64,000 nt of DNA from Caballeronia udeis (GCF_001544555.2 NZ_FCOK02000018.1:62001-126000), one strand, 5' to 3'. Positions 1-9,154 are shown, counted from the first letter of the stretch. Notes: generated by a model not told the origin, from the letters alone. Numbers and translations: made by a program.

Positions 1-1
1 G

Positions 2-745
2 GCGCCGCTCTTCGGTGTCGATCCCGCGACGGGCGCCACGAACTATCATCTTGCCTATGCGACCGATGTGCACCTTTACGGATTGAGCCTCGAAAAACAG
101 ATCGCAAACTATAGTACGGGTTTCGAAGTATCGTATCGCCAGCACACCGCGTTAAACAGCGCTACCGGACCGCTACCAAGCAATCTGGCTGGTACGGCCG
201 GGGCTCGCGGCGATACCATCAACCTGATTGCGAACGTCATCGCGGGCCTTACTCGAACTCCACTGTGGCAGACAGGCTCATTGACCGCGGAAATCGCCGC
301 GACTCATCTGACGTCGATAACCAGTAACGGTGCGCTTTACAACGGCACTGGGAATCCGTCGGGATGTGCAACAGGCAATAAGTGGGACGGTTGCTCTACA
401 AGAAATGCGGTCGCGATTGCCGCGCAGTTCGACCCAACGTGGCTGCAGGTGTTCCCGGGCGTCGACATTGATATGCCGATATTCGTGGAATATGGCCTCT
501 ATGGAAACGCCGCGAGCCTCGACACTTCGCCTGGACAGGGTGGATTGATTTATACAGCTGGAGTCCACGCGTTGATCTACAACAAATACAACGCCACGCT
601 TCAGTACAACGGCTATCACGCGCACACCAACGGAGGAAACACTCTTGTCAACGGGGGCGCTGCCTCGTATTACACAAGCGGCAACGGGATCTACTTCTAT
701 AACGACAGAGGATGGGTATCGCTGACTCTGCAGATGTCCTTTTGA
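2..745 (+). CDS. DUF1302 family outer-membrane protein, C-terminal part (5' end outside window)
   Basis: The window opens inside this gene: the frame is open from base 2 and closes with TGA at 743-745, leaving 247 codons. The visible part alternates polar and hydrophobic residues with many aromatics (YGLSLEKQ, GFEVSYRQH, WVSLTLQMSF) and ends in Phe, the normal last residue of an outer-membrane beta-barrel. The pattern fits DUF1302, a large porin-like family of betaproteobacteria and pseudomonads usually found beside DUF1329 genes and lipid catabolism genes. Here a DUF1329 gene follows about 2 kb downstream. Likely role: passage or binding of a hydrophobic substrate at the outer membrane (inferred). 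A generic porin is the alternative. Confidence 0.75.
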   Translation, partial: APLFGVDPATGATNYHLAYATDVHLYGLSLEKQIANYSTGFEVSYRQHTALNSATGPLPSNLAGTAGARGDTINLIANVIAGLTRTPLWQTGSLTAEIAATHLTSITSNGALYNGTGNPSGCATGNKWDGCSTRNAVAIAAQFDPTWLQVFPGVDIDMPIFVEYGLYGNAASLDTSPGQGGLIYTAGVHALIYNKYNATLQYNGYHAHTNGGNTLVNGGAASYYTSGNGIYFYNDRGWVSLTLQMSF

Positions 746-849
746 AGGGTTGCGCGTCGCAAAGTGGTTGAATTGTTTGCGAGGCAGTTGCCGCGGCTTC
801 ATTTGTTAATGAGGCATCCGAAAAGTCTAATCAGGTTCTGCATAACATC

Positions 850-1470
850 ATGAAGTTAGATCATTGTGAGATCGGCGCAGATGCATCATCCGAATCATTC
901 GACCGTCCGTCAATGCAGGATGCTGAAAACGCGGTGCGAGTTCTGATTCGCTGGGCTGGTGATGACCCGTCGCGCGAAGGCTTAATAGACACTCCGGCCC
1001 GTGTCGCACGTTCATACAAGGAATTCTTCGCGGGCTACCAGGTCGACCCGCGCGAGATCCTTGCGCGCACGTTCTCAGAGGTTGATGGTTACGACGAGAT
1101 GGTCGTGTTGAAAGACATCCGGTTCGAAAGCTATTGCGAACATCACATGGTGCCCATTATTGGGCGCGCCCATGTTGCTTATCTGCCTGAACATCGGGTC
1201 GTGGGTATCTCGAAGCTCGCGCGGCTGGTTGATGCATTTGCGAAGCGGCTGCAAATACAGGAAAAAATGACTGTTCAGATCGCGGACGCGCTAAACGAGG
1301 TGCTGGAACCGAAGGGCGTGGGTGTGATTCTTGAAGCAGCCCATCAATGTATGTCTACGCGCGGTGTCCACAAGTCTGATGCCGCAATGGTGACATCGCG
1401 CATGCTGGGATCGTTTCGGACCGACCCGTCGACGCGACGGGAGTTCCTTTCGATAGTTCGTCACGGATAG
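850..1470 (+). CDS. folE: GTP cyclohydrolase I (type IA)
   Basis: Converts GTP to 7,8-dihydroneopterin triphosphate, first step of folate and tetrahydropterin synthesis. At 206 residues it has normal length. The zinc ligands are visible: Cys96 and His99 in [10 protein letters not shown] and Cys167 in AHQCMSTRG. The [18 protein letters not shown] block and the [17 protein letters not shown] helix ([17 protein letters not shown]) are also family hallmarks. No strong Shine-Dalgarno precedes the ATG. It sits alone among lipid-catabolism genes, with no other folate or pterin gene and no pterin-dependent hydroxylase in view, so it may be a second genomic copy (inference). Identity is secure; its reason for being here is not. 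Confidence 0.93.
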   Translation: MKLDHCEIGADASSESFDRPSMQDAENAVRVLIRWAGDDPSREGLIDTPARVARSYKEFFAGYQVDPREILARTFSEVDGYDEMVVLKDIRFESYCEHHMVPIIGRAHVAYLPEHRVVGISKLARLVDAFAKRLQIQEKMTVQIADALNEVLEPKGVGVILEAAHQCMSTRGVHKSDAAMVTSRMLGSFRTDPSTRREFLSIVRHG

Positions 1471-1601
1471 CACTATTCGGTGAAAAATTTGAAGACGTCC
1501 GACGAACTACACGTCGGAGGATGTTCGGTAATTGGCGTTGTTTCCTCGTGGGGAGCAACAGCTGATTTCTATCAATATTTGGACTGCTTGACGAGGTTTT
1601 C

Positions 1602-2399
1602 ATGAGTCTGCTCCTAGTGGAGAAGCACGGCCACGTCGCGCTTCTCACCCTCAATCGGCCTGAGGTCATGAATGCGTTGGGGGCGACTGGCGATGGGGAT
1701 GCGATCCGTAGTGTTTGCGAGAGTATCAATCGCGATCAGGACATCCGATGTGCAATCTTGACCGGTGCAGGACGTGCTTTTTCTGCTGGCGGTGATGTGA
1801 AGTCCATGCTCGAGAAAAGCGGCGCGTTTGCGGGAGCCGGTATCGACATCCGGGAAAGCTATCGACGAGAATTCCACGCGCTGAGCAGCGCCATCTACAA
1901 CCTTGAAGTTCCGCTCATTGCCGCTGTCAACGGAGCCGCGGTCGGCTTGGGTTGCGATCTCGCCTGCCTCGCCGACATTCGCATAGCTGCAGAAGATGCA
2001 CGCTTTGGAGTCACTTTCTTGAAGGTCGGGTTGATCCCTGGCGATGGGGGCGCCTGGTTACTACAGCGTGTCCTCGGCTATAGCCGTGCTGCCGAGCTGC
2101 TCTATACCGGGAAATTGATCGGGGCCGCGCTTGCCGCAGAGTGGGGCCTTGTCTCAAGAGTAGTGCCGACGGCTGAGCTGCTTCGGGTGGCATTCGATCT
2201 GGCCGGGCAGATCGCCGGCCAGCCGCCGCACGCACTGCGCCTCGCAAAGAGTTTGATGCGTCACGGACGCAGTACATCGTACGACGCGGTCATGGAGATG
2301 TCGGCGATGGCCCAGGCGCTCTGTCATTTGACAGATGACCATATCGAAGGACTAAGCGCACTAGCCGAAAAGCGCGGTGCAACTTTTCGCGGCCAGTAG
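1602..2399 (+). CDS. Enoyl-CoA hydratase/isomerase (crotonase) family protein, atypical active site
   Basis: A 265-residue crotonase-fold protein with GAGG-like ribosome site (GAGG, 9 bases before ATG). The oxyanion-hole segment AGRAFSAGGDV and the second one NGAAVGLGCDLA are clear. The two glutamates used by true enoyl-CoA hydratases are not kept: the residue in the GGxxELA position is Asp (GLGCDLA) and the PE position is Phe (ARFGVTFLKVG). It is therefore more likely an isomerase, a hydrolase or a ring-bond lyase on a CoA ester than a standard hydratase. It stands alone 130 bases after folE and is not clearly under the shared operator motif. Confidence 0.85.
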   Translation: MSLLLVEKHGHVALLTLNRPEVMNALGATGDGDAIRSVCESINRDQDIRCAILTGAGRAFSAGGDVKSMLEKSGAFAGAGIDIRESYRREFHALSSAIYNLEVPLIAAVNGAAVGLGCDLACLADIRIAAEDARFGVTFLKVGLIPGDGGAWLLQRVLGYSRAAELLYTGKLIGAALAAEWGLVSRVVPTAELLRVAFDLAGQIAGQPPHALRLAKSLMRHGRSTSYDAVMEMSAMAQALCHLTDDHIEGLSALAEKRGATFRGQ

Positions 2400-2693
2400 G
2401 CTTCCCCTTGTGCGGGGTGCGAACGAGCGAGAGACTTTTCATGTGTTTTTGGGAAACCGAGGAGCAGCCGGGCTGCTTCAAGGGTGCCTGACCATCCAAA
2501 ATGAAAACAGCGAAGGTGATCGTTTTTTCGAAAAAAATGACGTATAGTCAGTTATTATAATCGTCGTGGACGTAGCACCAAGCGGCGCATATGCCATTCA
2601 GGGCGGCACCAATGACAGTGAAACACAACACGAAGACGAAAAGGGAACGATGGCTCAGCCGTCAACACCCGTTCAAATCTATGGAGACAAGTG
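2400..2693. other. Intergenic region before the envelope operon
   Basis: No credible gene. It begins with a short hairpin just after the crotonase (AGCAGC-CGG-GCTGCT around 2464-2478, no T tract). The shared operator motif lies at 2533-2555, about 140 bases before the DUF1329 start. The leader between the operator and that start carries only short open frames. Confidence 0.6.
2533..2555 (+). promoter_or_regulatory. Operator site A (TetR-type palindrome) upstream of DUF1329 operon
   Basis: Core TGAC-GTATA-GTCA at 2538-2550 is a perfect inverted repeat with 5-base spacer. The flank GTTAT matches the consensus right arm. One of 13 related sites in the window. Confidence 0.75.
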
Positions 2694-4067
2694 ATGAAAC
2701 GGAAGGTATGGCTTCTGGCGGCGCTTTTCACCGCTTTGCAGGGAAGCGGCAATGCGTTCGCAGCGTCGGACGCAGACTCCGCAAAGAGCCTCGGTACAAC
2801 CTTGACGGAGTTCGGCGCAGAAAAAGCGGGCAGCGCCGATGGATCCATTCCTGCGTACACCGGCGGACTAACTGAGGCGGCTCCGGGCTATAAGGCCGGC
2901 AGTACTGTCTATCCAGATCCATTCGCGAACGAAAAGCCGATTTTGACAATCGATTCGAAGAATGTGGCTGAGCACGAAGCGAATCTGAGCGCAGGGCAGA
3001 TCGCCATGTTCAAGAAATATCCGGATTACCGGATGGAGATTTATCCGACTCATCGCACCGCACCTTATCCGGCATGGGTGCTCAAGAATACTCTGGCCAA
3101 TGCTACCAAGGCACACTTGGTCGGCACAATCGAAGGAGATGGTGTCACCGGCGCTTACGGCGGTGTTCCTTTCCCCGCTCCGAAAAGCGGCTACGAAGTG
3201 ATGTGGAATTTTTACCTGCACTGGATGTCTGCCGGGCGGGTCGTGCGCAACGAGTCTTATCTGGTCGAGCCAGACGGCGGCCGGACACTACTGGGTACGT
3301 TTACGGGGACCTATGGCAATAGGTACTACGATCCGGACGCGACCAGCGTACCTGACCTCTACTATCTCAAGCAACTGGAGATCGGGAATGCTCCATCGTC
3401 CCAGGTGGGCTACAACCTCATCCTCTCGTATTCGCTGAACTACAGTCAGGCAGACATATTGAACTGGCTGTACACACCCGGCCAACGCCGGGTCAGGACG
3501 GCCCCCGAGTTCACCTACGACACGCCCGCCGCGAATTTCGACGGTGCTTTAACCTACGATGAGGTCGGCATGTTCTCAGGCCGCATGGATCGGTTCGACT
3601 TCAAACTAATCGGCAAGAAGGAGATCTATGTGCCCTACAACGTCTACAAACCGTTCATGCCGACGACGCCGGAAGAAAGTTTCCTGACAGGGAAGTATCC
3701 GAACTCGAGTATGGTGCGTTTTGAGAAGCACCGTGTTTGGGTCGTGGAGGCGACGCTCAAGTCGGGACAACGCCATATCATGTCCCGTCGGACTTTCTAT
3801 GTCGATGAAGACTCCTGGATCGTGAACGAGGTTGACGAATACGACCACGCCGGGCAGTTGTACCGGATTGGCGTCGATTATCCCTCGGTCATTTATGATC
3901 CGATTGCGCCTTATCTGACGGATGCGCGATACAGTTTTGTGGACCTCACGAAGGGCTCCTATTTCTTTGGAGGGGAATTCGGCACGGGATATGAAAAAAG
4001 CGGTCCGAAGCTGCCCGATATGTCCAGATTGACGCCCGCTGGCCTTTTGAGCGCAGGCATGCGCTAA
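2694..4067 (+). CDS. DUF1329 domain-containing protein, exported
   Basis: A 457-residue exported protein. The ATG at 2694 follows GGAGA by 6 bases; a GTG directly before it is a weaker choice. A signal peptide is evident (MKRKVWLLAALFTALQGSGNAFA). The mature start contains LTEFGAEKAGSADGSIPAYTGGL-type sequence, the hallmark of DUF1329, a family with a LolA/LolB-like fold. These proteins almost always occur with DUF1302 and MMPL transporters near lipid, sterol or terpene catabolism genes, and are proposed to carry lipophilic molecules through the periplasm (inference from context). First gene of a three-gene unit with the YCF48-like and RND genes, behind operator site A. Confidence 0.88.
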   Translation: MKRKVWLLAALFTALQGSGNAFAASDADSAKSLGTTLTEFGAEKAGSADGSIPAYTGGLTEAAPGYKAGSTVYPDPFANEKPILTIDSKNVAEHEANLSAGQIAMFKKYPDYRMEIYPTHRTAPYPAWVLKNTLANATKAHLVGTIEGDGVTGAYGGVPFPAPKSGYEVMWNFYLHWMSAGRVVRNESYLVEPDGGRTLLGTFTGTYGNRYYDPDATSVPDLYYLKQLEIGNAPSSQVGYNLILSYSLNYSQADILNWLYTPGQRRVRTAPEFTYDTPAANFDGALTYDEVGMFSGRMDRFDFKLIGKKEIYVPYNVYKPFMPTTPEESFLTGKYPNSSMVRFEKHRVWVVEATLKSGQRHIMSRRTFYVDEDSWIVNEVDEYDHAGQLYRIGVDYPSVIYDPIAPYLTDARYSFVDLTKGSYFFGGEFGTGYEKSGPKLPDMSRLTPAGLLSAGMR

Positions 4068-4098
4068 CCCGTGGAACACGCGAGTCGCTTGGTAATTC

Positions 4099-4126
4099 GC
4101 GCAGACGACGCATGCGTCGTCTGCGC
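4099..4126. repeat. Perfect 28-bp palindrome between DUF1329 and YCF48 genes
   Basis: Bases 4099-4112 (GCGCAGACGACGCA) are followed directly by their exact reverse complement at 4113-4126. It lies in the 97-base gap between two genes of one operon. As RNA it would fold into a very stable stem. There is no T tract, so it is not a typical intrinsic terminator. It may set relative expression or protect the upstream mRNA 3' end (inference). Confidence 0.8.
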
Positions 4127-4164
4127 CGCGGGTACAGGCGGTTTGCGGCAGGCTGGAGTCTTCA

Positions 4165-5289
4165 ATGAAAAGCAAGTGGTCGTCTTTCGCCGTCCTTACC
4201 TTGGCGGCGATACTTCTTTCCGAACCGGATCATGCACGAGCAGAAGGCAACCCGTTTCAGGATCCACTAGACACGCCGGCGATCCAGGAGTTTGGTGCCC
4301 GGGGGATTACTCAACAGTCGTTCATGGCTATTACGCAGGCTGGTAAGCGACTCATCGCCGTCGGGCTGCGCGGGCTCGTTGTCTTTTCTGATGACAGCGG
4401 GCGGTCATGGCAGCAGGCGCGAGTTCCAGTGCAAACGGATCTGGTCGCGGTCCAGTTCGTGACCTCCAGGCAAGGTTGGGCGTCGGGTCATGATGCCGTC
4501 ATTCTGCACACGGAAGACAGCGGGGCAACGTGGACGAAGCAGTTTGACAATCGCCTGGCCGCGGTCGTATTGCCGGCGTATTACCAGAGGAAGATTGCTG
4601 CGGGCGACACGTCCATGGAGCCCTTTCTCAAGCAAGTAGAACTGAACACTCAGGGCGACACATCGCTGCCGTTTCTCGGCATCCATTTCACTGACCTCGA
4701 GCATGGTATCGCGGTCGGCTCCTTTGGCATGATCGTCGCCACGAGCGACGGCGGCAGGCACTGGCTGCCGTGGCTGGATCGGATCAACGATAAGGAGTTC
4801 CTGAATCTGAACGTGATCCGAAAGATCGGTAACGATCTCGTCATTGCGGGCGAACAAGGCGGGGTGTACCGGTATGACGACAAGACCGGTTCATTTGTTG
4901 CAGTGCCAGCGCCCTACAAGGGCAGCTTTTTCGATATCGTTGGCACGGACAGTTTCATGCTCGCGGTTGGGTTGCGCGGCACTATCTATCGTAGCGAAGA
5001 TAGCGGCAAGACGTGGCAACATATCGATACGCCCGTCAAAGACACCGTGACCGCCGCTACGCTCCTTGGCGGTAGTGATGGGGTTGTTCTGGTAACTGCC
5101 GGTGGCGCTCTCGCGATAAGCAACGATCGGGGCGTCACGTTCCGAGCGGACGAAGCCTCGCATCCAATGCTTTTTACGGCCGTGAGTGTGCTCGGGGCCG
5201 ACCGACTTGTCCTGACCGGCCTGCGAGGTATAGGCGTGGAGCAACTCACTATGCGCCATGCATCGGTGTCTCACGAGGTTTCGCAATGA
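4165..5289 (+). CDS. YCF48/Hcf136-like beta-propeller protein, exported
   Basis: A 374-residue protein with a signal peptide (MKSKWSSFAVLTLAAILL, then ARAEG) and GGAG 7 bases before the ATG. It shows repeated BNR/Asp-box-like units typical of YCF48: SDDSGRSWQQ (~74), HTEDSGATWTKQF (~115), TSDGGRHWLPW (~194) and RSEDSGKTWQH (~276), each followed by a GWA/GIAVG-type strand. In this context the family accompanies DUF1329 and MMPL transporters, probably as a periplasmic assembly or scaffold partner (inference). Its stop overlaps the next start (ATGA), so translation is coupled to the transporter. Confidence 0.85.
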   Translation: MKSKWSSFAVLTLAAILLSEPDHARAEGNPFQDPLDTPAIQEFGARGITQQSFMAITQAGKRLIAVGLRGLVVFSDDSGRSWQQARVPVQTDLVAVQFVTSRQGWASGHDAVILHTEDSGATWTKQFDNRLAAVVLPAYYQRKIAAGDTSMEPFLKQVELNTQGDTSLPFLGIHFTDLEHGIAVGSFGMIVATSDGGRHWLPWLDRINDKEFLNLNVIRKIGNDLVIAGEQGGVYRYDDKTGSFVAVPAPYKGSFFDIVGTDSFMLAVGLRGTIYRSEDSGKTWQHIDTPVKDTVTAATLLGGSDGVVLVTAGGALAISNDRGVTFRADEASHPMLFTAVSVLGADRLVLTGLRGIGVEQLTMRHASVSHEVSQ

Positions 5290-7760
5290 ATCAATCCAAT
5301 CGGTCTGATGTGTCAGACGGTCAACCGGTCGTTAAGCGGCTCGAAGACTTCAACCCGCGTTCGGGCAATCTGCTTGAACGTCTGATTTTCAACCATCGCG
5401 TGATGATTGGCGTGATCTGCCTGTTGTTGACGGCGTTGCTGGGTTCGCAGGCGATACGGCTAAAGGTCAACGCAAGCTTTGACAAGACACTGGCTCAGTC
5501 ACAGCCGTTTATCCGTAACTATCTGGACAACAGGGCTACAGCGCGTGGCCTCGGCAACACGGTGCGCATCGTAGTCGAGAACAAGAAGGGCGACATCTAC
5601 GACCCGGAATACCTGAAGACACTGCGAGAGATTAACGATGCCGTGTTCTTGATGCCTGGTGTGGATCGTCTCTTTATGAAATCGCTCTGGACACCTTCCG
5701 TGCGGTGGACGCAGATCACTGAGGACGGATATCGCGGCGGTGCGGTTATGCCGCAGGACTATAACTCCACCCCCGCGTCGTTGAATCAGCTCAAGCGCAA
5801 TGTCATGATCGCAGGCATCGTTGGTAGCGTGGTCTCCAACGATCAGCATTCAAGCATGATAGTCGTGCCGCTGATTGAAACGAACGCGGTGACTGGCAAG
5901 CCGCTGGACTACGAGGCGTTTTCCGACGGACTGAAGAGACAGGTCTTCGCACGTGAGTCGGACCGGATCGGCGTCCACGTAATCGGATTTGCGCAGTTGG
6001 CCGGTGACCTGATCGATGGCATCGGCAAGATGAGTAGATACTTCTTGATTGCGGCAGCGGTAGCCGCGGGAGCAATCTTCTTTTATACGCGCTGTGTTCG
6101 CAGCACGGTTCTCGTGCTGAGCTGTTCATTAATCGCAGTGATCTGGCAGCTCGGGATCGTGCATCTGCTTGGATTCGTGCTGGATCCCTATTCGGTGCTG
6201 GTTCCCTTCCTGGTCTTTGCGATCGGCGTTTCGCACGGGGCGCAAAAAATGAACGGCATCATGCAGGATGTCGGTCGCGGCATGCATCGGTATGTTGCTG
6301 CACGGCAGACGTTCCGTCGGCTGTTTCTCGCTGGACTGACGGCACTATTAGCGGATGCAGTCGGCTTTGGCATCCTGACCATCATAGATATTCCGGTGAT
6401 CAGGGATTTGGCGATGACGGCCAGCATTGGCGTGGGTCTGCTGATATTCACCAACCTTGTTCTTCTTCCGGTCGTCTTGTCGTACACGGGAGTAAGTCGT
6501 GCCGCGGCGCAGCGCAGTCTACGTTCGGAGGAGGGCGACTCTGAAAAGCGCACCGTGGCGAGTCGCTTATGGAGCCTGCTCGACCGCTTCACAGAGCGCC
6601 GTTGGGCTACGGGCGCTCTGCTCGTGACGGCGGGACTGACCGCTGGTGGCTTTGTGATCGGCTTGCACCTTCAGACTGGCGACCTCGATCCAGGCGCGCC
6701 GGAGTTACGTACGGATTCCCGATACAACCGGGACAATGCTTTCATCGCCACGAAATTTGGACTGTCAAGCGATGTGTTCGCGGTCATCGTGAAGACCAAG
6801 CCCGACAGCATGAGCAGTTTTCCCACGCTCACGGAAGAGGACAGGCTCGAGCAGCAACTGCGCGCCCTACCGGTGGTGCAGGGCACTGTCTCGGCTGCTG
6901 ACATGGCGCGTTACGGCACCTCTGGTATCAATGAAGGTAGCCCGAAATGGTTCACGTTAAGTCGGCAAGCTTCGCTATCATCCCAGGCGACCTTCGACCT
7001 GAAGACGAACGATCCCGAATTGATGAACACGGACGGGACTGCGGGAACCGTGATCGCCTATTTGACGGATCACAAGGCAAGCACTTTGGACCAGGTGGTA
7101 AAGATCACCGAGTCATTCGCCAGGACGCACACTAACGGCGATCGCCAATTCTTGCTTGCAGCCGGTAATGCCGGTATCGAGGCGGCAACCAATATCGCGG
7201 TGCTGCAGGCCAATGAGCGCATGTTGATGTTTGTCTATGCGGCCGTTGTGTTGCTGTGCCTGATCACGTTTCGTAGTTGGCGCGCGACCATTGTCGCGGT
7301 GATACCACTCGTCGTAACCTCCGTGCTGTGTCAGGCGCTGATGGTAATTCTGGGAATTGGCGTAAAGGTGGCAACCCTGCCGGTGGTAGCGCTCGGAGTA
7401 GGCATCGGAGTAGATTACGCGCTGTATTTGTTGAGCGTTCAGCTCACCCAGCAACGAGCGGGGCTGGATCTGGCAGAGGCATACCGCAAGGCTGTCGGCT
7501 TCACCGGCAAGGTGGTAGCACTCGTCGGCGTAACGCTGGCTGCGGGCGTGGTTACATGGGTCTGGTCGCCCATTAAATTTCAGGCAGATATGGGAATCCT
7601 GCTGACATTCATGTTTATCTGGAACATGATCGGTGCCCTGGTACTGATTCCTTCCCTGTCGCATTTCCTGCTGCGCAATGTCAGTACCAAGCGCCAGTGT
7701 AAGACCGCAGGCAGGCGAGATGCCCGAGCGTTGTCAAGAGAGCATTCGACCGGTGCGTAG
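5286..7760 (+). CDS. RND superfamily (MMPL-type) transporter
   Basis: An 824-residue inner-membrane protein with the duplicated RND plan. TM1 is near residues 36-57, a soluble loop follows, TM segments run ~250-400 (from YFLIAAAVAAGAIFF), TM7 is near 440-460, there is a second loop, then segments at ~640-800. The second half carries GVGIGVDYALYLL, the MMPL motif with its proton-relay Asp; the matching spot in the first half reads FAIGVSHGAQ, without Asp, as in many proteins of this subgroup. It lies translationally coupled behind the YCF48-like gene. Likely function: proton-driven movement of a hydrophobic substrate across the envelope together with the DUF1302/DUF1329 proteins. Direction of transport is unknown. 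Confidence 0.9.
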   Translation: MNQSNRSDVSDGQPVVKRLEDFNPRSGNLLERLIFNHRVMIGVICLLLTALLGSQAIRLKVNASFDKTLAQSQPFIRNYLDNRATARGLGNTVRIVVENKKGDIYDPEYLKTLREINDAVFLMPGVDRLFMKSLWTPSVRWTQITEDGYRGGAVMPQDYNSTPASLNQLKRNVMIAGIVGSVVSNDQHSSMIVVPLIETNAVTGKPLDYEAFSDGLKRQVFARESDRIGVHVIGFAQLAGDLIDGIGKMSRYFLIAAAVAAGAIFFYTRCVRSTVLVLSCSLIAVIWQLGIVHLLGFVLDPYSVLVPFLVFAIGVSHGAQKMNGIMQDVGRGMHRYVAARQTFRRLFLAGLTALLADAVGFGILTIIDIPVIRDLAMTASIGVGLLIFTNLVLLPVVLSYTGVSRAAAQRSLRSEEGDSEKRTVASRLWSLLDRFTERRWATGALLVTAGLTAGGFVIGLHLQTGDLDPGAPELRTDSRYNRDNAFIATKFGLSSDVFAVIVKTKPDSMSSFPTLTEEDRLEQQLRALPVVQGTVSAADMARYGTSGINEGSPKWFTLSRQASLSSQATFDLKTNDPELMNTDGTAGTVIAYLTDHKASTLDQVVKITESFARTHTNGDRQFLLAAGNAGIEAATNIAVLQANERMLMFVYAAVVLLCLITFRSWRATIVAVIPLVVTSVLCQALMVILGIGVKVATLPVVALGVGIGVDYALYLLSVQLTQQRAGLDLAEAYRKAVGFTGKVVALVGVTLAAGVVTWVWSPIKFQADMGILLTFMFIWNMIGALVLIPSLSHFLLRNVSTKRQCKTAGRRDARALSREHSTGA

Positions 7761-7788
7761 GAGCTGCCTGCCTACGGCGTAACGTGTT

Positions 7789-7816
7789 CGCGTAGCCGGG
7801 ATGATCCGGCTACGCG
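7789..7816. terminator. Hairpin between convergent genes (possible bidirectional terminator)
   Basis: Arms CGCGTAGCCGG (7789-7799) and CCGGCTACGCG (7806-7816) are perfect complements around a 6-base loop. It lies in the 73-base gap between the RND gene and the convergent thiolase. No T tract follows on either strand. Confidence 0.65.
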
Positions 7817-7833
7817 GTTCCACTCCGGCCGAC

Positions 7834-9042
7834 TCAGGGGCGCTCAAAGAGTGCTGCGAGTCCCTGTCCACCGCCAATGCACATTGTTTCCAGGCCGTAG
7901 CGGCCCTTGCGGCGCTCCAGTTCATGCAGCAAGGTGGTCAGCATCCGCACGCCAGTCGCGCCGATCGGATGGCCGAGGGCGATGGCTCCGCCGTTCGGGT
8001 TCAGGCGTTCCGGGTCATTCCACTGCCAAGCTTTCAACACGGATAGTACCTGGGCGGCAAACGCTTCGTTAAGTTCGACGAGATCGATCTGGTCAAACGA
8101 GAGACCGGTCAGAGCGAACAATTTTTTAACCGCCGGCACCGGACCGATGCCCATTGTCGCGGGGTGGCATCCGGCCGCCGCCCAGCCGGAGAGGAACGCC
8201 ATTGGTTCCAGGTTCAACGAAGCCAGTCGATCCTCCGCGACGATAAGACAAGCGGCTGAGGCGTCGTTCTGCTGGCTGGCATTGCCGGCAGTAACGCTGC
8301 CGCCCTTTAGAACGGGCCGAAGGCGCCCGAGTGCCTCTCTGCTTGTATCGAATCTGATACCTTCGTCTTTGACAAAGATAAGGGGCTCGCCCTTCTTCTG
8401 TGGAACGGGCACGGACACGACCTCCTCGTCGAAACGCCCTTCGGCCCAGGCTGCGGCTGCGCGTTGATGGCTTGAAACTGCGAATGCGTCAGCTTCTTCT
8501 CGGGTGATTCCGTATTCAGTGGCGAGGTTCTCCGCCGTTTCGGGCATCCCGGATATTGTCCCGAAACGTTCATGCGGCTGGGAACGCTCCCGTCCCCGTT
8601 GCAATCGGTCATGGAACGTGACCGAACCGGAGCGAGAACCCCAGCGCATGTCCGTTGAGTAGTATGCAATGTTGCTCATACTTTCAACGCCTACGACCAG
8701 CACGACGTCAGCTGCGTGCGTCTGTACCATCATTGAAGCATCTATGACCGCTTGTAGCCCCGACCCGCAGCGGCGGTCGACCGTGTACCCAGGGACTTCA
8801 ATCGGCAATCCTGCAGCAAGCGCTGCATACCGTCCGAGGCACGGAGCCTCGCTGGACGCGTAAGACTGGGCGACGATAACTTCGTCGATCGACGCGCTCT
8901 CAATGCCGCTGCGCTCGAGCACAGCCTTGATAATGTGCGTGGCGAGCTGGTCCGCGCTTAGAGGGCGCAAGCTACCGCCGAAACTGCCTACGCCGGTTCG
9001 AAGGGGTGCGACCACTGCCGCTCGTCTAAGTGTTGACTTCAT
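7834..9042 (-). CDS. Acetyl-CoA acetyltransferase / 3-ketoacyl-CoA thiolase
   Basis: A 402-residue thiolase that should cleave a 3-ketoacyl-CoA with CoA. The start at 9042 has GGAGA 8 bases upstream; a longer frame would run into operator site B. The full active site is present: nucleophile Cys92 in DRRCGSGLQAV, NEAFAAQ, the His in GGAIALGHPIGATG and the second Cys in ETMCIGGGQG. It is divergent from the CoA-transferase gene with site B between them. It probably removes a two-carbon or propionyl unit in the pathway; exact substrate unknown. Confidence 0.93.
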   Translation of the reverse strand: MKSTLRRAAVVAPLRTGVGSFGGSLRPLSADQLATHIIKAVLERSGIESASIDEVIVAQSYASSEAPCLGRYAALAAGLPIEVPGYTVDRRCGSGLQAVIDASMMVQTHAADVVLVVGVESMSNIAYYSTDMRWGSRSGSVTFHDRLQRGRERSQPHERFGTISGMPETAENLATEYGITREEADAFAVSSHQRAAAAWAEGRFDEEVVSVPVPQKKGEPLIFVKDEGIRFDTSREALGRLRPVLKGGSVTAGNASQQNDASAACLIVAEDRLASLNLEPMAFLSGWAAAGCHPATMGIGPVPAVKKLFALTGLSFDQIDLVELNEAFAAQVLSVLKAWQWNDPERLNPNGGAIALGHPIGATGVRMLTTLLHELERRKGRYGLETMCIGGGQGLAALFERP

Positions 9043-9080
9043 GTTTTCAGTCTCCGATGGGTCTTTTGGCGAGTTAGGTA

Positions 9081-9103
9081 TAAAATGACACACCGTCAAT
9101 TAT
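9081..9103 (+). promoter_or_regulatory. Operator site B between divergent thiolase and CoA-transferase genes
   Basis: Core TGAC-ACACC-GTCA at 9086-9098 is a perfect inverted repeat; flanks TATAAAA and ATTAT match the consensus. It sits 40-60 bases from both translation starts. Confidence 0.75.
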
Positions 9104-9154
9104 ATGGCGCTACTGGCAGGAAGTGGCGGTTCAATCGATGAGGATGGCAAACAC

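Noticed and set aside
278..802. Long minus-strand open frame across the DUF1302 gene
   Set aside because: Opposite-strand shadow in GC-rich coding DNA; composition is Arg/Pro-rich and matches no family, while the plus frame is a clear beta-barrel protein.
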